Shown here in pieces: positions 21,361 to 32,700 of a stretch of DNA of 64,000 nucleotides. The notes under the pieces are model-generated. The model was not told the origin of the DNA. It saw only the letters and a program-made list of their open reading frames with translations, and did no database searches. The position numbers were made by a program, and so were the translations under genes. Numbering within the stretch: position 1 is the first letter of the stretch; every line of letters starts with the position of its first letter. Origin of the DNA: Pseudocercospora fijiensis CIRAD86 (taxonomy: Eukaryota; Ascomycota; Dothideomycetes; Mycosphaerellales; Mycosphaerellaceae); NCBI RefSeq assembly GCF_000340215.1, contig NW_006921548.1, forward strand, positions 359,400 through 423,399. Reading direction: 5' to 3'.

Positions 21361-22634
21361 ATGCCTTGCAACTACAAGGCTCCCGCCTCGCAAGCAGCTT
21401 TCGAAGAGTTTGTCGATGGTCGCTGTGACTCCGGAGTATACATCAATGCCATTACGGGGGCAGAGTTGAACACTCTGTACGACGCTCTTGTCTGGTCGCC
21501 GCCTCTTCCACATCCACCGGCAGACGAAGAGCGTAATAAGCGCAATCTGCTCGCCTGGATCTTACGCAACTATCCAGAGCTAGCCAACCCAAGCCAGAAG
21601 ATGCCTACCAAGGCAATCCTACATTCGTCCATGCAGGAGCGCAACTTGCTCCACCATATGCCCGTCGATCGCCCACAGCATACCGGTCCTCGTCGGAACA
21701 CCAAGTCGACTCGACGCCAGCCACAAGCATCACTACAATCACTATCCGCACCACTCTCACTACAATCACTATCACTCCAACCAGCACCTTCGCCTGACGC
21801 CATGCACGCACTCGTACCAGACGTCGCCTTTCAGACGTTGACTCCTTCTCCTCCACCACCGAAGCGTCGCACCCGTAAATCCCTCCCATCGTTCGTCCAA
21901 AAGAACGAAGAACCTTCTGACGACGAGCTGGCCTCTTCCTGCACAGTACCAGCCGGACCGGCACCTTCGACACAAGCCATGCACGCACTCGTTCCAGACA
22001 TCGCGTTTCAGACGCTCCCTACTTCTCCCACACCACCGAAGCGTCGCAGCCGCAAATCCCATCCATTTTCCGTCCAAGAAGACGACGAAGAATCCTCCTC
22101 GGAGGACAAGCTGACCTCTCCCCGGCCATCCAAATCCGCGCAGAAGGCCGGCATCCCACCCCTACACCTGGTGAGTCTCAATCCCTCCTTCTCCTCCTGC
22201 TTCTTCTTATCCCTAACATCTTCTCCTCCCCACAGCTCTCTCCCTCCTCTACCGAAGACGACGACGACCCGTATTTCTCCGACCACCACAATCGCGTCTC
22301 CACCATCGCATCCCAGCCGGTCAAACCCACCATCCCCCCACCACCACCACCATCTTCTTCTTCCATCGCGACCGCCACGTCCGCCACTATCCCGCAGCAG
22401 AACATCCAGATTCCACCACCACCACCACCACCATCTCCCCCCGCCGAGAACACCACCACTCCTCCTCCTCCTCCTCGAAGCCCCGATCTTCTACCCCCCC
22501 TCCTCCAAGCCCTCGACGGCAACACCGCCACGCTCCGTAACGTCTGTCTAGCGCGGAACTGGGATGCTGCGTTGTATACTCTTGCTACGATGACGAGTTT
22601 GGTGGTTATGGTTCGTGATAGTGGGTTTGATTAG
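21361..22634 (+). CDS. Hypothetical Pro/Ser-rich protein with duplicated segment, two exons
   Basis: Exon 1 is 21,361-22,170. The intron is 22,171-22,235 (GTGAGT, CCCTAACATC branch, CACAG). Exon 2 runs 22,236 to TAG 22,632-22,634. The join is phase 0, giving 402 aa. Residues 1-85 look globular (AAFEEFVDGRCDSGVYINA, LLAWILRNYPELA). Residues about 140-250 contain two copies of a roughly 60-aa unit starting MHALVPDVAFQTL and MHALVPDIAFQTL, each followed by PPKRRTRKS-type basic motifs that could be nuclear signals and by an acidic Ser/Glu cluster. Exon 2 has polyproline runs and ends with a small conserved-looking helix (LQALDGNTATLRNV, WDAALYTLATMTSL). The family is not recognised. It is probably a nuclear or scaffold protein (inference). 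Confidence 0.75.
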
Positions 22635-22873
22635 GGTAATAATATGTATGTATGTGTTTGGTGGGATCAGGGTAATATGTATTCTGCGCGAGTGTGGAAA
22701 GGTGTCTTGTGGAAATTGCTGTTGTATTCCAGTTACAAATCGCGCCGACTACCCTACCGCCGTCGCCGTATCTGTCTGGCTCGAGCTGGGTTGTGATGCT
22801 ATGTAGTGTGTTTTTGTTGGATATTATTACCACCATTCAACCAAAAGCGCGCTGCCTTTTATTAGAGGTCTTG

Positions 22874-22918
22874 CTTCTTCTTCTTCTTCTTCTTCTTCTT
22901 CTTCTTCTTCTTCTTCTT
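22874..22918. repeat. (CTT)n microsatellite
   Basis: About 15 uninterrupted CTT units in the intergenic region after the gene ending at 22,634. Confidence 0.95.
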
Positions 22919-23127
22919 TGCTATGAGTTTCGACTAGTGTTTGCCTCGAGACAGTTACATCAAGTGGTGGAAGATGATTGGAGAGCAGGCAGTCACATCC
23001 TTCTCATACATAGCTGTGTGGTGCATTCATTAAATGAGTACGTATATAGACGTTGGTGTGAAAGTAAAAAGAAGTTCGGGCATGATAAGGTATGCATGTG
23101 TCGATGGAATGTTCAATTTCTCTCTGC

Positions 23128-24933
23128 TCACCCACGCCATTTCAGCCTGAAAATGCCCGTCCAAGGCTTGAGGTGAAAGACTCTAGCACTAATCCCATAG
23201 CCAGCGATCGGGACTGCGACGGCTGGCACGTGACCCGCGTTAGCTCTCCGACGCTCGTCGGCAGCGGAGAGAGGGAATAAGAACCTCACCCACGTCCTAT
23301 GCCCACATTGACCATCAGTCGTTGAGCCCATGTACCAGTCCTGATTCCGGCGGCACGCTGCTTGTTCGTCGGCCGCCAAAGTCATGTTAATGGGAACTGC
23401 GTTGTGCCATTCCCACCAGACAGGATCAGGGTGAGTGGAACAGCCGAGACCGAAGCGATCATGATTTAGTGGCTGATGTTGGCCGGGGGCATCTTGCGAG
23501 CGAAAGGGAGAGGAGGCATTTCCCCTATATGCTGAAGAATACTCCGTGAAGTTATCAAAGGCGGTGTTGTACTCGAAACCTTTTGGGATGCAGTACTCGA
23601 ATTCGCGCCGCACAAAACCCACGAAATCCATATTCTTGGCGGTTTGTGTTGCCGCTGAGGAGCCGTGGAAGATATCAGCCATCTGGTCGTTCCACGTTCC
23701 TAGGACTCGTTTCATATCTGAAAATGATTGTGGAGGTTCGTAGAGGATGACGTGGTTGTACAAGTCGATTGCTTCTTGTAGCTGAGAGTGGCGTGCAGCA
23801 ATAAAGCTGTGGAGTAAAGCTTGGTGGACCAGAGTGCGCGCCATGGTGCGCCGAAGATCGTTCAGCTCGGCTTCGATTCCGGGCGTGTCATTAGCATTAT
23901 TATTGCCAAACTTGGCCGACAGCTCGTCCAGTCTGGCGTTTACGGCGCAACGGGCCTCGGAAGCATGATCGAGAGCATGGATGGCCTTGTTGAGATGAAC
24001 AAGAAACAGGCCTCGCGGATTTGTGAATTCCAGTACGAGGGCGCGGGCTTCTTCGAAGACTGCCATAGCCGCAACGGTGTGATTATCCTGGGGGTACAGC
24101 CATGACGGAAGGCGCTTGAGGAGTGGAAATCCTGAAGACCAGTCCCGGGTTACAAATGCCAGTTCGTCAGTCCGCAGGTAGTAGACATCTTGGAAGGCTC
24201 TGACCCAGGCTTTTATCTCTATGTTCGTAATGTCGAGCCATGTGCCGGACAGTCGACGGTCGTCTCCCTGGTCGGGACGCCGGGGGTGGTAGCGAAAGAC
24301 ACGATTCAAGTCAGGGAAGAGGGCGCATGGGGCCAGATGGTTGGGATTGCCTTGGACATGACACGGCGGAGATAGTGAAGTTGGATGTCGGAAGGCGAAG
24401 TAGACGCTTGCAACGGTACATGTAATGGCGATGACGGCGGCAGATAAGAGACGAACGCAGCGACGACGATGGGGAGGGTGCTGCTGTGGCGGAGGCTGTG
24501 GCGGTGGCGGAGGCGGTGGCGGAGGCGGAGGCGGTGGCGGTGGCGGAGGCGGTGGCGGTGGTGGTGCTGGCGGTGCAGCGTGAAGCGCCAAGTCAGCGAG
24601 GAGTTGGGCCTCGGCCTGGCGATTTAGACTCTGCGATTGCCTCCTCCCTCGCCCTCGCCCTTGCCCTCTCCCTCGCCCTTGCCCTCTCCCTCTCCTACTC
24701 CCACTCCCACTCCTACTCCCCCTCTCTCCACCTCCACCTCCACCTCGGCCTCTACTGCGAGTCGTGCTGCCACCTCGACTCAACCCTCGGCCTCTGCTGC
24801 TACTCGCGCCTCTGCCTCTGCCTCTGCCTCTGCTGCTGCTGCGAGTCGCACTTCCGCCTCCTCTCGCTCCCCTCCGCGCTCTCGCTCCCGCTCCCGCGCT
24901 CGCTGCGCCCCTTCCGCGCGCACGTTCTGCCAT
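23128..24933 (-). CDS. Hypothetical RGG/polyproline single-pass membrane protein (601 aa)
   Basis: The start was chosen at ATG 24,933 (MAERARGRG, context GTCCATGG). The frame is open further upstream, but that sequence is not protein-like. Residues 1-110 are an Arg/Gly/Ser low-complexity tail with many RGRG repeats. A run of about 26 prolines follows near 121-147, then a basic patch, then one hydrophobic segment near 157-177 (LLSAAVIAITCTVASVYFAF). The remaining 420 residues form a folded, Trp- and Cys-containing domain with N-glycosylation sequons (NHT, NDT, NAS, NMT). The order basic tail, membrane helix, glycosylatable domain fits type II topology with the RGG tail in the cytosol (inference). 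RGG tails bind RNA in known proteins. The domain family is not recognised. It runs divergently from the 25,968 gene. Confidence 0.7.
   Translation of the reverse strand: MAERARGRGAASAGAGARARRGARGGGSATRSSSRGRGRGRGASSSRGRGLSRGGSTTRSRGRGGGGGGERGSRSGSGSRRGRGQGRGRGQGRGRGRRQSQSLNRQAEAQLLADLALHAAPPAPPPPPPPPPPPPPPPPPPPPPPQPPPQQHPPHRRRCVRLLSAAVIAITCTVASVYFAFRHPTSLSPPCHVQGNPNHLAPCALFPDLNRVFRYHPRRPDQGDDRRLSGTWLDITNIEIKAWVRAFQDVYYLRTDELAFVTRDWSSGFPLLKRLPSWLYPQDNHTVAAMAVFEEARALVLEFTNPRGLFLVHLNKAIHALDHASEARCAVNARLDELSAKFGNNNANDTPGIEAELNDLRRTMARTLVHQALLHSFIAARHSQLQEAIDLYNHVILYEPPQSFSDMKRVLGTWNDQMADIFHGSSAATQTAKNMDFVGFVRREFEYCIPKGFEYNTAFDNFTEYSSAYRGNASSPFRSQDAPGQHQPLNHDRFGLGCSTHPDPVWWEWHNAVPINMTLAADEQAACRRNQDWYMGSTTDGQCGHRTWVRFLFPLSAADERRRANAGHVPAVAVPIAGYGISARVFHLKPWTGIFRLKWRG
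24483..24571. repeat. GGC/GGT/GGA trinucleotide array encoding polyproline
   Basis: On the minus strand these CCN codons encode the proline run of the 23,128-24,933 protein. Synonymous third bases vary, so this is not a simple microsatellite. Confidence 0.8.
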
Positions 24934-25249
24934 GGACGGAAAAGGAAAGAGGAAAGGGAAGAGCAGGTCGTGGTCGGCGGTGCTCGCATGATGGAGAAGA
25001 GCGGCGAGACGAGGCGAGAGGATAGAAGTATGGAGCGCGGCTGCATGCGTGCAGTGTTTGCGGAATGCACGCGCTTGCATTCTCATTCCGCAAAGGCGCC
25101 AATCATTTTCTCCTGAGCGCCGACGCAAGCTCGACCAACCATAACCACAACCACACACGATGGAAGGTGTCGATGCTGATGAGTCGCGAGCAATGCAGCG
25201 GATCCATGATGCATGTAGGTAGAAATGGACGAGATACCTCCCGTCTTCG

Positions 25250-25633
25250 TTGCCTGCCATGCGAACCTTCGCCTTCCTTTCTTCCTCTCTGCCTTGCCTC
25301 AAATCCTGCGCCAGTACCATGATGCATTCGCCAAGCGCCAGCACTCGCACTCTGCATCGCAAGTACGCTTCAGTCACGGAACATCAACCTCTCATTCCTC
25401 CCCAACGCCGACTCTCAGATGTCTCGACTGCAAGCGAAAGATCCGATTGCAATGCCAATCATGCCTGTTCTCGCCGTGCCTCAGTCGCCGACTTGGTCAA
25501 GACTTACGAAACCAACGCTTCCGCGCTCCGACCATCGTGCCTGCCATTTCCCCTCCACAGCGACAATGCCAAAAACTGGACCCACGAGGAGCACGACGAT
25601 GCTGGTCTTGGTGCCGAGAGGAGCCCCATTCAG
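25250..25633 (+). other. Possible upstream exon of the 25,968 gene
   Basis: Open frame from ATG 25,250 with coding-like composition (PPQRRLSDVSTASERSD, RRASVADLVKTYE). It ends in phase 0 at CAG|GTCAGT (25,633/25,634). A textbook branch and acceptor, CTACTAACATCTGCTCAG, ends at 25,871, also phase 0 with the downstream frame. Joining them needs a 238-bp intron, long for this locus. It may instead be a separate short gene or chance. Confidence 0.3.
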
Positions 25634-25788
25634 GTCAGTCTCGAAACAACAGACGACATGCACACAGAACAATGCTTTTCGTGGCGAATTACTTCTCACG
25701 ACAATGCATTGTAAATGCTGGGCAAATTCACTTGTCCCGGACCATTCACTTATCACCAAATCCCCTTCTTCACATGAACCAGCAACCC

Positions 25789-25795
25789 TATAAAA
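25789..25795 (+). promoter_or_regulatory. TATA box candidate for the 25,968 gene
   Basis: TATAAAA followed by a CT-rich tract (CCCTCTTCTTCC) 170 bp upstream of ATG 25,968. It competes with the model in which this stretch is intronic. Confidence 0.4.
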
Positions 25796-25967
25796 TCCCT
25801 CTTCTTCCACACATGTGTTCTTTCCTTCCACTCACACGTCCTCGACTCGAGTTCTACTAACATCTGCTCAGACTCCTACCCAAGACCTTGACCGACAAAG
25901 CGACTCGGACACGCTTGCCCTCGCATTATCAAGTATCGCAACACTAGCAGCATTGGAGTCAGCAGTT

Positions 25968-26825
25968 ATGGACTCCTGCGAAGAATGCGTTATGCGAGCT
26001 GCAAACGTTCCACTACCAGACGACGCAGCTCCAGCACCTCCAGGAATCCTCGAACAATTCCGCCTCCGCATTGACGTTACCCTCAACCAGCTCAGACGTC
26101 CAGCCGTTCGCTTCCTTTGGCGTTGGATCCTCCAACCCTTATTGGTGATCCTACTTAAGGAGCTTATTAGCACCCACGTCATCGGCCCATCAAACACTAC
26201 CACCACTACCAACGCTGCTGCCGCCGACCCGTACTACACCTCCCTCCAGCAAGCCCAACGTGACTTCGCCGCCATAGCCCTCTCCGCCCAAACCTCCAAC
26301 CTGTGGTGTCTTCCTTCCTACTCCTGGTGGCCAAACCCCTACCATGTCCCTTCAACCCACCATCCGTGTCCTGAGGTCGATATCTGGTCCGAGGCCAGCT
26401 CCTACACTTACCAAATCCTCTGGCCGACTTCCGACGTCTCTCTCCCGATCCACATCCGCGATTCTTGGGCCCACACTGCCGACGACTACCTCAAACTCCT
26501 CCGGCAGGCGGGCCACCTCGTTCGCATAACCGCTATGCACCACAACGAGGGTCACGTCGCGCAGGCAGTTTTTGCCAATGTCACGTATGCCGAGGCCAAG
26601 TTGCGGAAGTTGACAACAACAACCATAACGGACATTTCTTCTGCTTCGGACTCTCTCCTGGATTTCTTCGTCCCGGGTCGAATCCTAGGATTTCATGAGC
26701 AAGGAGGAGGAGAAGAAGAAGATTATTTTGGCCTGACGCTCCAGGCTCGAGAGCAATTGATTCAGGCGTTTTGGGCGCTGCATGAAGGGTTTCGGACTGT
26801 AATATGGGTCGAGACGCGTTTCTAA
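25968..26825 (+). CDS. Hypothetical single-pass membrane protein (285 aa)
   Basis: ATG 25,968 is the first Met in the frame, which is open from at least 25,815. A TACTAAC..CAG acceptor at 25,871 suggests that a 5' UTR or coding intron ends just before. Residues 1-45 are hydrophilic. One hydrophobic segment, about 48-66 (FLWRWILQPLLVILLKELI), is followed by a Thr/Ala linker and a 190-residue domain rich in Trp and Tyr (CLPSYSWWPNPYHVP, WSEASSYTYQILWP, IHIRDSWAHTADDYLKLL) with sequons NTT and NVT. The layout of short tail, membrane helix and outward domain parallels the divergent gene at 23,128-24,933, and the pair might be distant relatives (inference from layout only). The family is not recognised. 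Confidence 0.6.
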   Translation: MDSCEECVMRAANVPLPDDAAPAPPGILEQFRLRIDVTLNQLRRPAVRFLWRWILQPLLVILLKELISTHVIGPSNTTTTTNAAAADPYYTSLQQAQRDFAAIALSAQTSNLWCLPSYSWWPNPYHVPSTHHPCPEVDIWSEASSYTYQILWPTSDVSLPIHIRDSWAHTADDYLKLLRQAGHLVRITAMHHNEGHVAQAVFANVTYAEAKLRKLTTTTITDISSASDSLLDFFVPGRILGFHEQGGGEEEDYFGLTLQAREQLIQAFWALHEGFRTVIWVETRF

Positions 26826-27541
26826 GAAGATGAACGCGAGATGAGGAATCGCTCTCGGTGTAGGGAAATGTAAAGCAAGCTATGAGAAGCTGCTGCTTGT
26901 AGAGTGAGTGCTTTTTGTTTTTGGGAAATTTGACCCTTCTTTCCCTTCTGTTAAAGGTCTTCGAGGGAAGGGGATTCCTATAAGCTGATAGCAGATACAA
27001 TGGAAATCAGAGCCAAAAGGGTCTGGAGTTGCGCGCTCGCGCTGTGTTTCTTGACATTTCCTCGCTACCTGAGAACGTGTTACCTCTCTCTCTACGCCCC
27101 CGAATCGTTCGCTAACATTTGACGTCGAGATCCCTCCCCTACGAATACGGCACTCACCGCAGACAGTGCAACCTGAAGTCGATCGAGCTAGAATAATCCA
27201 CACCTCTGAGCCGACTTCCGCCCCCCAATACAGTCAGTGCTCGAAGCACTCGTCACCCATACGTCTACTATGAACAGTTGGAAGCGCGTGAAGCTACACG
27301 TGTCTCGCCCTTCTATGCGACTCGGACAGCTACCCGTAGACCGCAAGGGCGGGTGGAAGAGATAAAAGCACATGGCTGGGTTATGCTGCTGCTTTCCGTC
27401 ACGCTGTACAACGCCAGCAGATACACCGCCTAAGTTTCTTTTTTTTTTGCCTTTTGCTTTTTCCGTCTTCTCGACTACCACTCACAACACAAAAAAATTC
27501 ATATCTCCCCTTTCTTTCTTTCTTTCCTTCGACTCCCAACC
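26826..27541. other. Intergenic region and promoter of the 27,542 gene
   Basis: No supported gene. The 120 bp before ATG 27,542 are pyrimidine-rich (TTTTTTTTTGCC, CCCCTTTCTTTCTTTC), as in fungal core promoters. Confidence 0.4.
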
Positions 27542-28347
27542 ATGCACACCAAACTCCGAGAAGCGGAACGAAAACGCACACGCGCGCTCAAAGAGCTCGC
27601 CGACGCTCTCGCAACCCTTTCTCCCGACTCTGCATCACCCGCTAATAGTGCCAACGAGGAGGACGACTTTCAAGCTTCTGGGGAACTGCCGCGCTTGTCT
27701 GGTCGTAAGGAGGAGGACGTTCAAGCTTCTGCTAGCTCTAGGGAACTACTACGATCCGCCAAATCGGTGTCTGATCGTAAGGAGGAGGAGGACATTCAAG
27801 CACCTGCGCCCTCTTCTTCTTCTTCTTCTGCCTTACCACGATCGGCCAAGCTGATGTCTGGTCGTAAGGAGAACATTCAAGCACCTGCGACATCTTTTTC
27901 TTCTTCTGCCTCACCACGATCGGGCAAGTTGATGTCTGGTCGTAAAGAGAACATTCAAGCACCTGCGACATCTTTTTCTTCTTCTGCCTCACCACGATCG
28001 GGCAAGTTGATGTCTGATCGCAAGGAGGACATTCAAGCACCTACGACCTCTTCATCTCCTCCCTCTACCCCCAGGGAACAACAACCACGATCCACCAAAT
28101 CCAAATCCATATCCAGTCCTCGCCAGCACCAGCATCCTTCTTCATCTGAACACTCCCGCCTCCACCGCGCCTTACAGAGTAAGCAATATTTCTTCCCCCT
28201 AGATTCGCAAAACAACGCTACTAACTAACTTCTTACAATTCAGAGATCCCACCCCCACCACCCGCAACTTCTGCAACCGAGAATCTCCTCTCTTCCGCGC
28301 TCGCTGAGCTAGATGTCTTGTCTCCAGAGGAGAATCCCAAGAAGTAG
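27542..28347 (+). CDS. Hypothetical Ser-rich protein with 26-aa repeats, two exons
   Basis: Exon 1 is 27,542-28,178. The intron is 28,179-28,243 (GTAAGC, TACTAACTAAC branch, TTCAG). Exon 2 runs 28,244 to TAG 28,345-28,347. The phase 1 join completes a Lys codon, giving 246 aa. It begins with a charged helix (KLREAERKRTRALKELADAL, probable coiled coil). About five copies of a 26-aa unit follow, each with a core of (G/D)RKExxIQAP, then Ser/Ala, then PRSxKLMS. Exon 2 adds a Pro-rich stretch and a short acidic helix (LLSSALAELDVLSPEE). There is no membrane segment or known domain. The repeat unit count probably varies between strains. Confidence 0.7.
27700..28090 (+). repeat. 78-bp coding tandem repeat
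   Basis: Five units in the exon above. The two central units (about 27,858-27,935 and 27,936-28,013) differ at a single base, which points to recent unequal exchange. Confidence 0.8.
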
Positions 28348-29733
28348 AAGAAGGAGAAGAAGATTTCCTCTACGCGAGCCTAGTATTAGTAAAAATTTCT
28401 GCGGTGTGTGCTTTATGAAATCAAAACAAAGAACATTGTTACCCTTACAAGATACCCTAAGGACCATTCTAGTCCATATAGGTTCCCCGAAGGCCACGAA
28501 ACCACTCGCTTGGTAAGCCAGCCAGTCGCTCAGTAAGCTAGCCAGTCGCTCAGTCGCTTCGTGAGCCAGCCACCGCGTCGTTGCGTCACAATCTGCGCAC
28601 CGCATCACGCATCACGTAATGGTTATCACGTGCGGTCGCCGCGTCGTTGAGTTACAATGCGCCTCGCATCACGTTAGCTAAACTGAACTGCAAATTCTTT
28701 ACGGTATTCCTACCACAAACTGTTCCACCACCAAAAAAATGGCTGTACCAAGCGTATGTGGGTCGTGTGCGGAGGGCCTGAGCACCTCCGGGCTGGACTT
28801 CATCCATGTCGCAGGTTCCTCTTTCACGCTGCTAGGCACCATCACCATTACCAAGTCACCGGGAGCCTGCACATTTCGCACCGCATAGTCGCCATATAAA
28901 TTGATCTTTTCTTTCCCGCGCGCTCGAGATGTCTGAGGGTGAAGCTCAGCCGTCCCAGAGGCCACCACCATCCGCCCCGGTATTGTCTACTTTCACAGCA
29001 CCACGACTATGTTAACTACACCCTTCACCAATCGATTCAAGCTTCATGGATTGAAGTCCTCGTCGCTGTGATGTTGTTGCTGACATATATATATAGAGAA
29101 AGGATCTGTCTGGCGCTCTGCGGGCGAAGAAGCGCCCAATGCCGCTTCCGCCAGCAAGGCCCGTGCCGCAGTGATCGGGCTGCTGTGCTTTTCGACATGA
29201 TATTGACATCTAATAGACCTCTCACAGCTTCCAAGAACTGACTTGGAGCAGCAGACAACATCCATCCAGCAGATGTGTTAAGAAAGCTTTCCAGCAACAG
29301 GCTCACGAAGACTGCCCTCACGAATACAGCCCTCAACCTCAGCTTCGGACGCGCGAATTACTCTCATCTGTCCACCGCAGCCATCAAGCTTTAGCAGCCA
29401 TCAAAGATTCAGCGAAGACTCAGCGATCATCAAGAACGAATAGGCGAAAAAGGGCTGCAGTCAGGGGCTGGCTGGACGACGTTCTTCCGTGCTGGACGCT
29501 GCTGTCGGGCTTGCGCAAACGACTCTATTCATCTACGGAAGCGTGCATGTGCACGCGCCTTCCTTATTCTCGCGACTGCCTGCAAACACGCACACCACAC
29601 CTTTGCTTTTTCCAACATCCTCTGCACACGCACAACACCCTCCGCACACGAACAACACCCTCTGCACACGACCCAAAGCCAATTCGCACACGCAAAATAC
29701 ATATACTGGCTGTTGTCAGTCTCTTCCAGCAAG
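28348..29733. other. Intergenic region, little supported
   Basis: Holds a direct repeat area at about 28,510-28,680: GCCAGTCGCTCAG units, then two copies of CGCGTCGTTG..CACAAT..CGCATCACG. One weak minus frame (28,699-28,971) is listed separately. The 5' end of the CMC transposon probably lies in 28,980-29,730, but I could not find terminal inverted repeats. Confidence 0.35.
28699..28971 (-). CDS. Doubtful small ORF (90 aa)
   Basis: Opens MVVASGTAELHPQTSRARG, with balanced composition and a hydrophobic C-terminus (AIFLVVEQFVVGIP). No splice sites, family or clear promoter support it. It may be a chance frame. Confidence 0.2.
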   Translation of the reverse strand: MVVASGTAELHPQTSRARGKEKINLYGDYAVRNVQAPGDLVMVMVPSSVKEEPATWMKSSPEVLRPSAHDPHTLGTAIFLVVEQFVVGIP

Positions 29734-32700
29734 ATGCGCTTCACGTTCTTGCCGCCACACGCGCTGGGTCGAGCGCCTGTCCGACCAGCTGCTGCGCCGA
29801 CTGATCCATCGAATGCTGATCAATCGAGTGCCAATCCATCAAGCGATCAGCCAGGTGCTGCACCTCCATCAAGCGATCAGCCAGGCGCTGCATCTGATCC
29901 GGCGACTGGTACGAAGCGCCGCCACGATGATGAGGATGGCCCAGCTAGTGCTGATGAAGTCGACGGCGGCGACTCGAGTGGCGAACCTCATAGTCTAGAG
30001 GATATCATCCAGAGCATCGAGACTTCTGGCGATAATACTGCCGCTGAGGCCGACGACGATGACCAAGTTGTTGACCCAATGGCACATATGACTCCTGACA
30101 TTCTTAGCCTACAGCTTGCTACAAAGCAGACTGTTGAAGACCTCAAGCAGCTCACTGTCGAGGAGGTTATTCAGACCGCTGAGTATCAAATGCGAGACGA
30201 CGATCAGAGAGACGATGAACCTACTGCTGTCCCTGGCCAAGAGTTTGTTGAGGTAGATGAGGCTCACGCGCCTCAGCAACAGCAACAGCAGCAAACAACT
30301 GTTATGCTACCACCTGCTCGCCCATCACCACTTGATCAATCCGAAGCTTACGACCAGAAGAAGGGCTGCAAGGTTAGCACTCTGAGCAACCTGGAGCGGG
30401 CTTTCGGACTCTGGCTGCAGGATGTAGGTATTTCTCGCTCCGACTACACCTCACTGCACAAGATCTTCACGACTCTTCTCCCAGACAGCGAGATCGCACC
30501 GGGCAGCAAGCTTGGTGAGCTACCGAAGTCTATTGATACCGTCAAGCTGCACCTGAAGTCAGTGCTTCCATTGCTGGAACTGCGATACCAAGAGATCGCG
30601 CTTCAAAAGCAGAAGACGCTGCCAACCGCATCTGGCAAGGAGACTACCCATAGGCCATTGTTCTTCTTCAATCCACAGCAGCTGTTCACACGCATACTAA
30701 CCTCCGACATTGCAAAGAACATGCACTCGGGCTTGGCTTACCTTACTGATCTGCCTACTGAGCTGTGCCACTCTCGTGCATGGGCCAGTTCTATCCGCAC
30801 GACTTCTGGTGCATTTGCGCGATACCCTGGTCAGCTCGACACCATATCGGCTTCACGCTACACTGATGAGCCTGCTCGCGGACCGCCGCCGGTACCACCA
30901 CAGCAGAAGAAGAAGTCTCGCGGCAGGAAGACAGCTCGCGTCGATGAAGAAGCCGAGGAGCCGCCTATGCCAGCACCTCCAGTCGATTGGAGTCAGTTTA
31001 TCGGCACATCTGGCGGGCCTATCCGTCCATCCGACTTTGTTCGCTTCTACTGCTAAGATGCGAGCTGCAACTGCAGAGCTACCTCCAAGACCCATGTCGG
31101 CCGAGTAACTGCAAACTGGCTGGATCAGCGAGAGCCAAGTAAGCGCAACGCCAATGGAGATTACAAGGGTGACCAAAGATCTACCGTTGTTCAAATTGTG
31201 CCACTTTTCGCTCAAAGCCACCTGCCCGCTCACACAAGGCAAGCACTTGGTGGAGACTTTCTTTCTACGGAGCTTTTTGCTGTCGATTGTCAATTATACT
31301 TCGTCCTCGAGGCAGATGTGCAGCCTTTCGACTTGGGTACAATCGCTATGCACTACCCTTACCAGAGCCGAATCCCTTCGCAGCCACTACCACAAGACAA
31401 GTTCGACTTCGCTGTTCGACTTGTTGTTGCAAGCGACGGCAGCCTTCGACCCAATCTATCAAGCACACCCGATTCGCGGCGAGCTAGAGATCATAGTCTA
31501 TGGTCGCAAGCCACTGCTTAACAAGCTCGACGCTCAAGATGGAGTGCGGGCTATATCCGCTCCATATCTCATGTTCATGGATAGTTTCGGTCTATACCGC
31601 AACATGCGTCGATCCTTGATGGGCTGGTACATTACGCTCGCAGGCCTGACTATGCAGGAGCGCAATCGGACGAGCAATATGATTCCTTTTACACTTGGAC
31701 CTCATGGCAGCAATACTGAAGATGTGATTGAGGCTATCGCCCCATGTCTCCGAGCCTTGGAAGCTGGCCAACTTCTTGACCTCCTAGACGGCTCTGGCTA
31801 AGCCATGGTCTGCGCTTTCACGATAGCTTACACAGGTGATATGGTTCAGCAGCAAGATAACTCTGGCATGCTTGGTGTTGGTGCAAAAGTATCATGCCGA
31901 GACTGCTATACTACCGCTGACCAACGAGGAACTCTAGATGTGCCTATCTCCAACCTTCGCTTTCATCACGAGAATGAGCGTATTCGCTAGCACATGGAAT
32001 CAATTTCTGCACCAACGACTCGCGCTGCATATGGTAGGCAGTATGGTATGGCTGGTAATCGACCTGCGCTCCAACATCTATCGCCGGCGCTGGACATCAT
32101 TCTCTCACGCCCATCGGATCCAACGCACTCTGAGTACAAGGGTATGACTGGCATGGTGCATACAGTCCTTCTTGCCGAGATGTTGACTACTAATGGCCAG
32201 ATCCAATATGGCAAAGCCCTTCACAAGTTCGCTATGCCGCTAGGGTGGCAGCGTCTCCAATCTCCGTTGTATTGCCTTGGTTTATACAGTCTTTCTGAAC
32301 ATGCGCGATGGTCTGTTATTGCCCCTATTCTGTGCCGTACCTGGCTCCAAGATGCATACATTGAGGCGTCATTCCAAGACGGCGTTCAGGAGATAGCATC
32401 AAAGAATGGCACTATGCTGCATCAAGTTGCAGAATCTCTACGTCAACAGATGCAACTCCAACATGCTGTTCCTACATGGGCAATTCTTGTGCGCTTCTTC
32501 GCAGCACTAGCTCGGTCCAATGTCCATCTTATGTCAAAGATCAATACTGTTTAACAGCGCAAGGAATACATGACCGAGATGGTGGCTATGAGGCGCATCT
32601 TCCAAGAATTGATGGAGTGTGCTGCCATTTCTAACATCAAGAACCCACACACACGACAGCGATCAAAGAGTCAGAGTATCTTAGTCTCCGGTATCGATCT

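Noticed and set aside
22606..23176. Open frames around the (CTT)n tract as a Leu-rich protein
   Set aside because: The leucine run is just the microsatellite; no start context, introns or domain support a gene.
24486..25116. Long plus-strand frames opposite the RGG/polyproline gene
   Set aside because: They translate the GC-rich repeats as Ala/Val, Ser/Pro or Leu runs only; codon bias of the repeat keeps all frames open.
31154..31801. Separate 215-aa gene beginning at 31,154
   Set aside because: Its downstream half is the catalytic part of the CMC transposase; the first half is the wrong frame of the same protein before a frameshift near 31,400-31,440.
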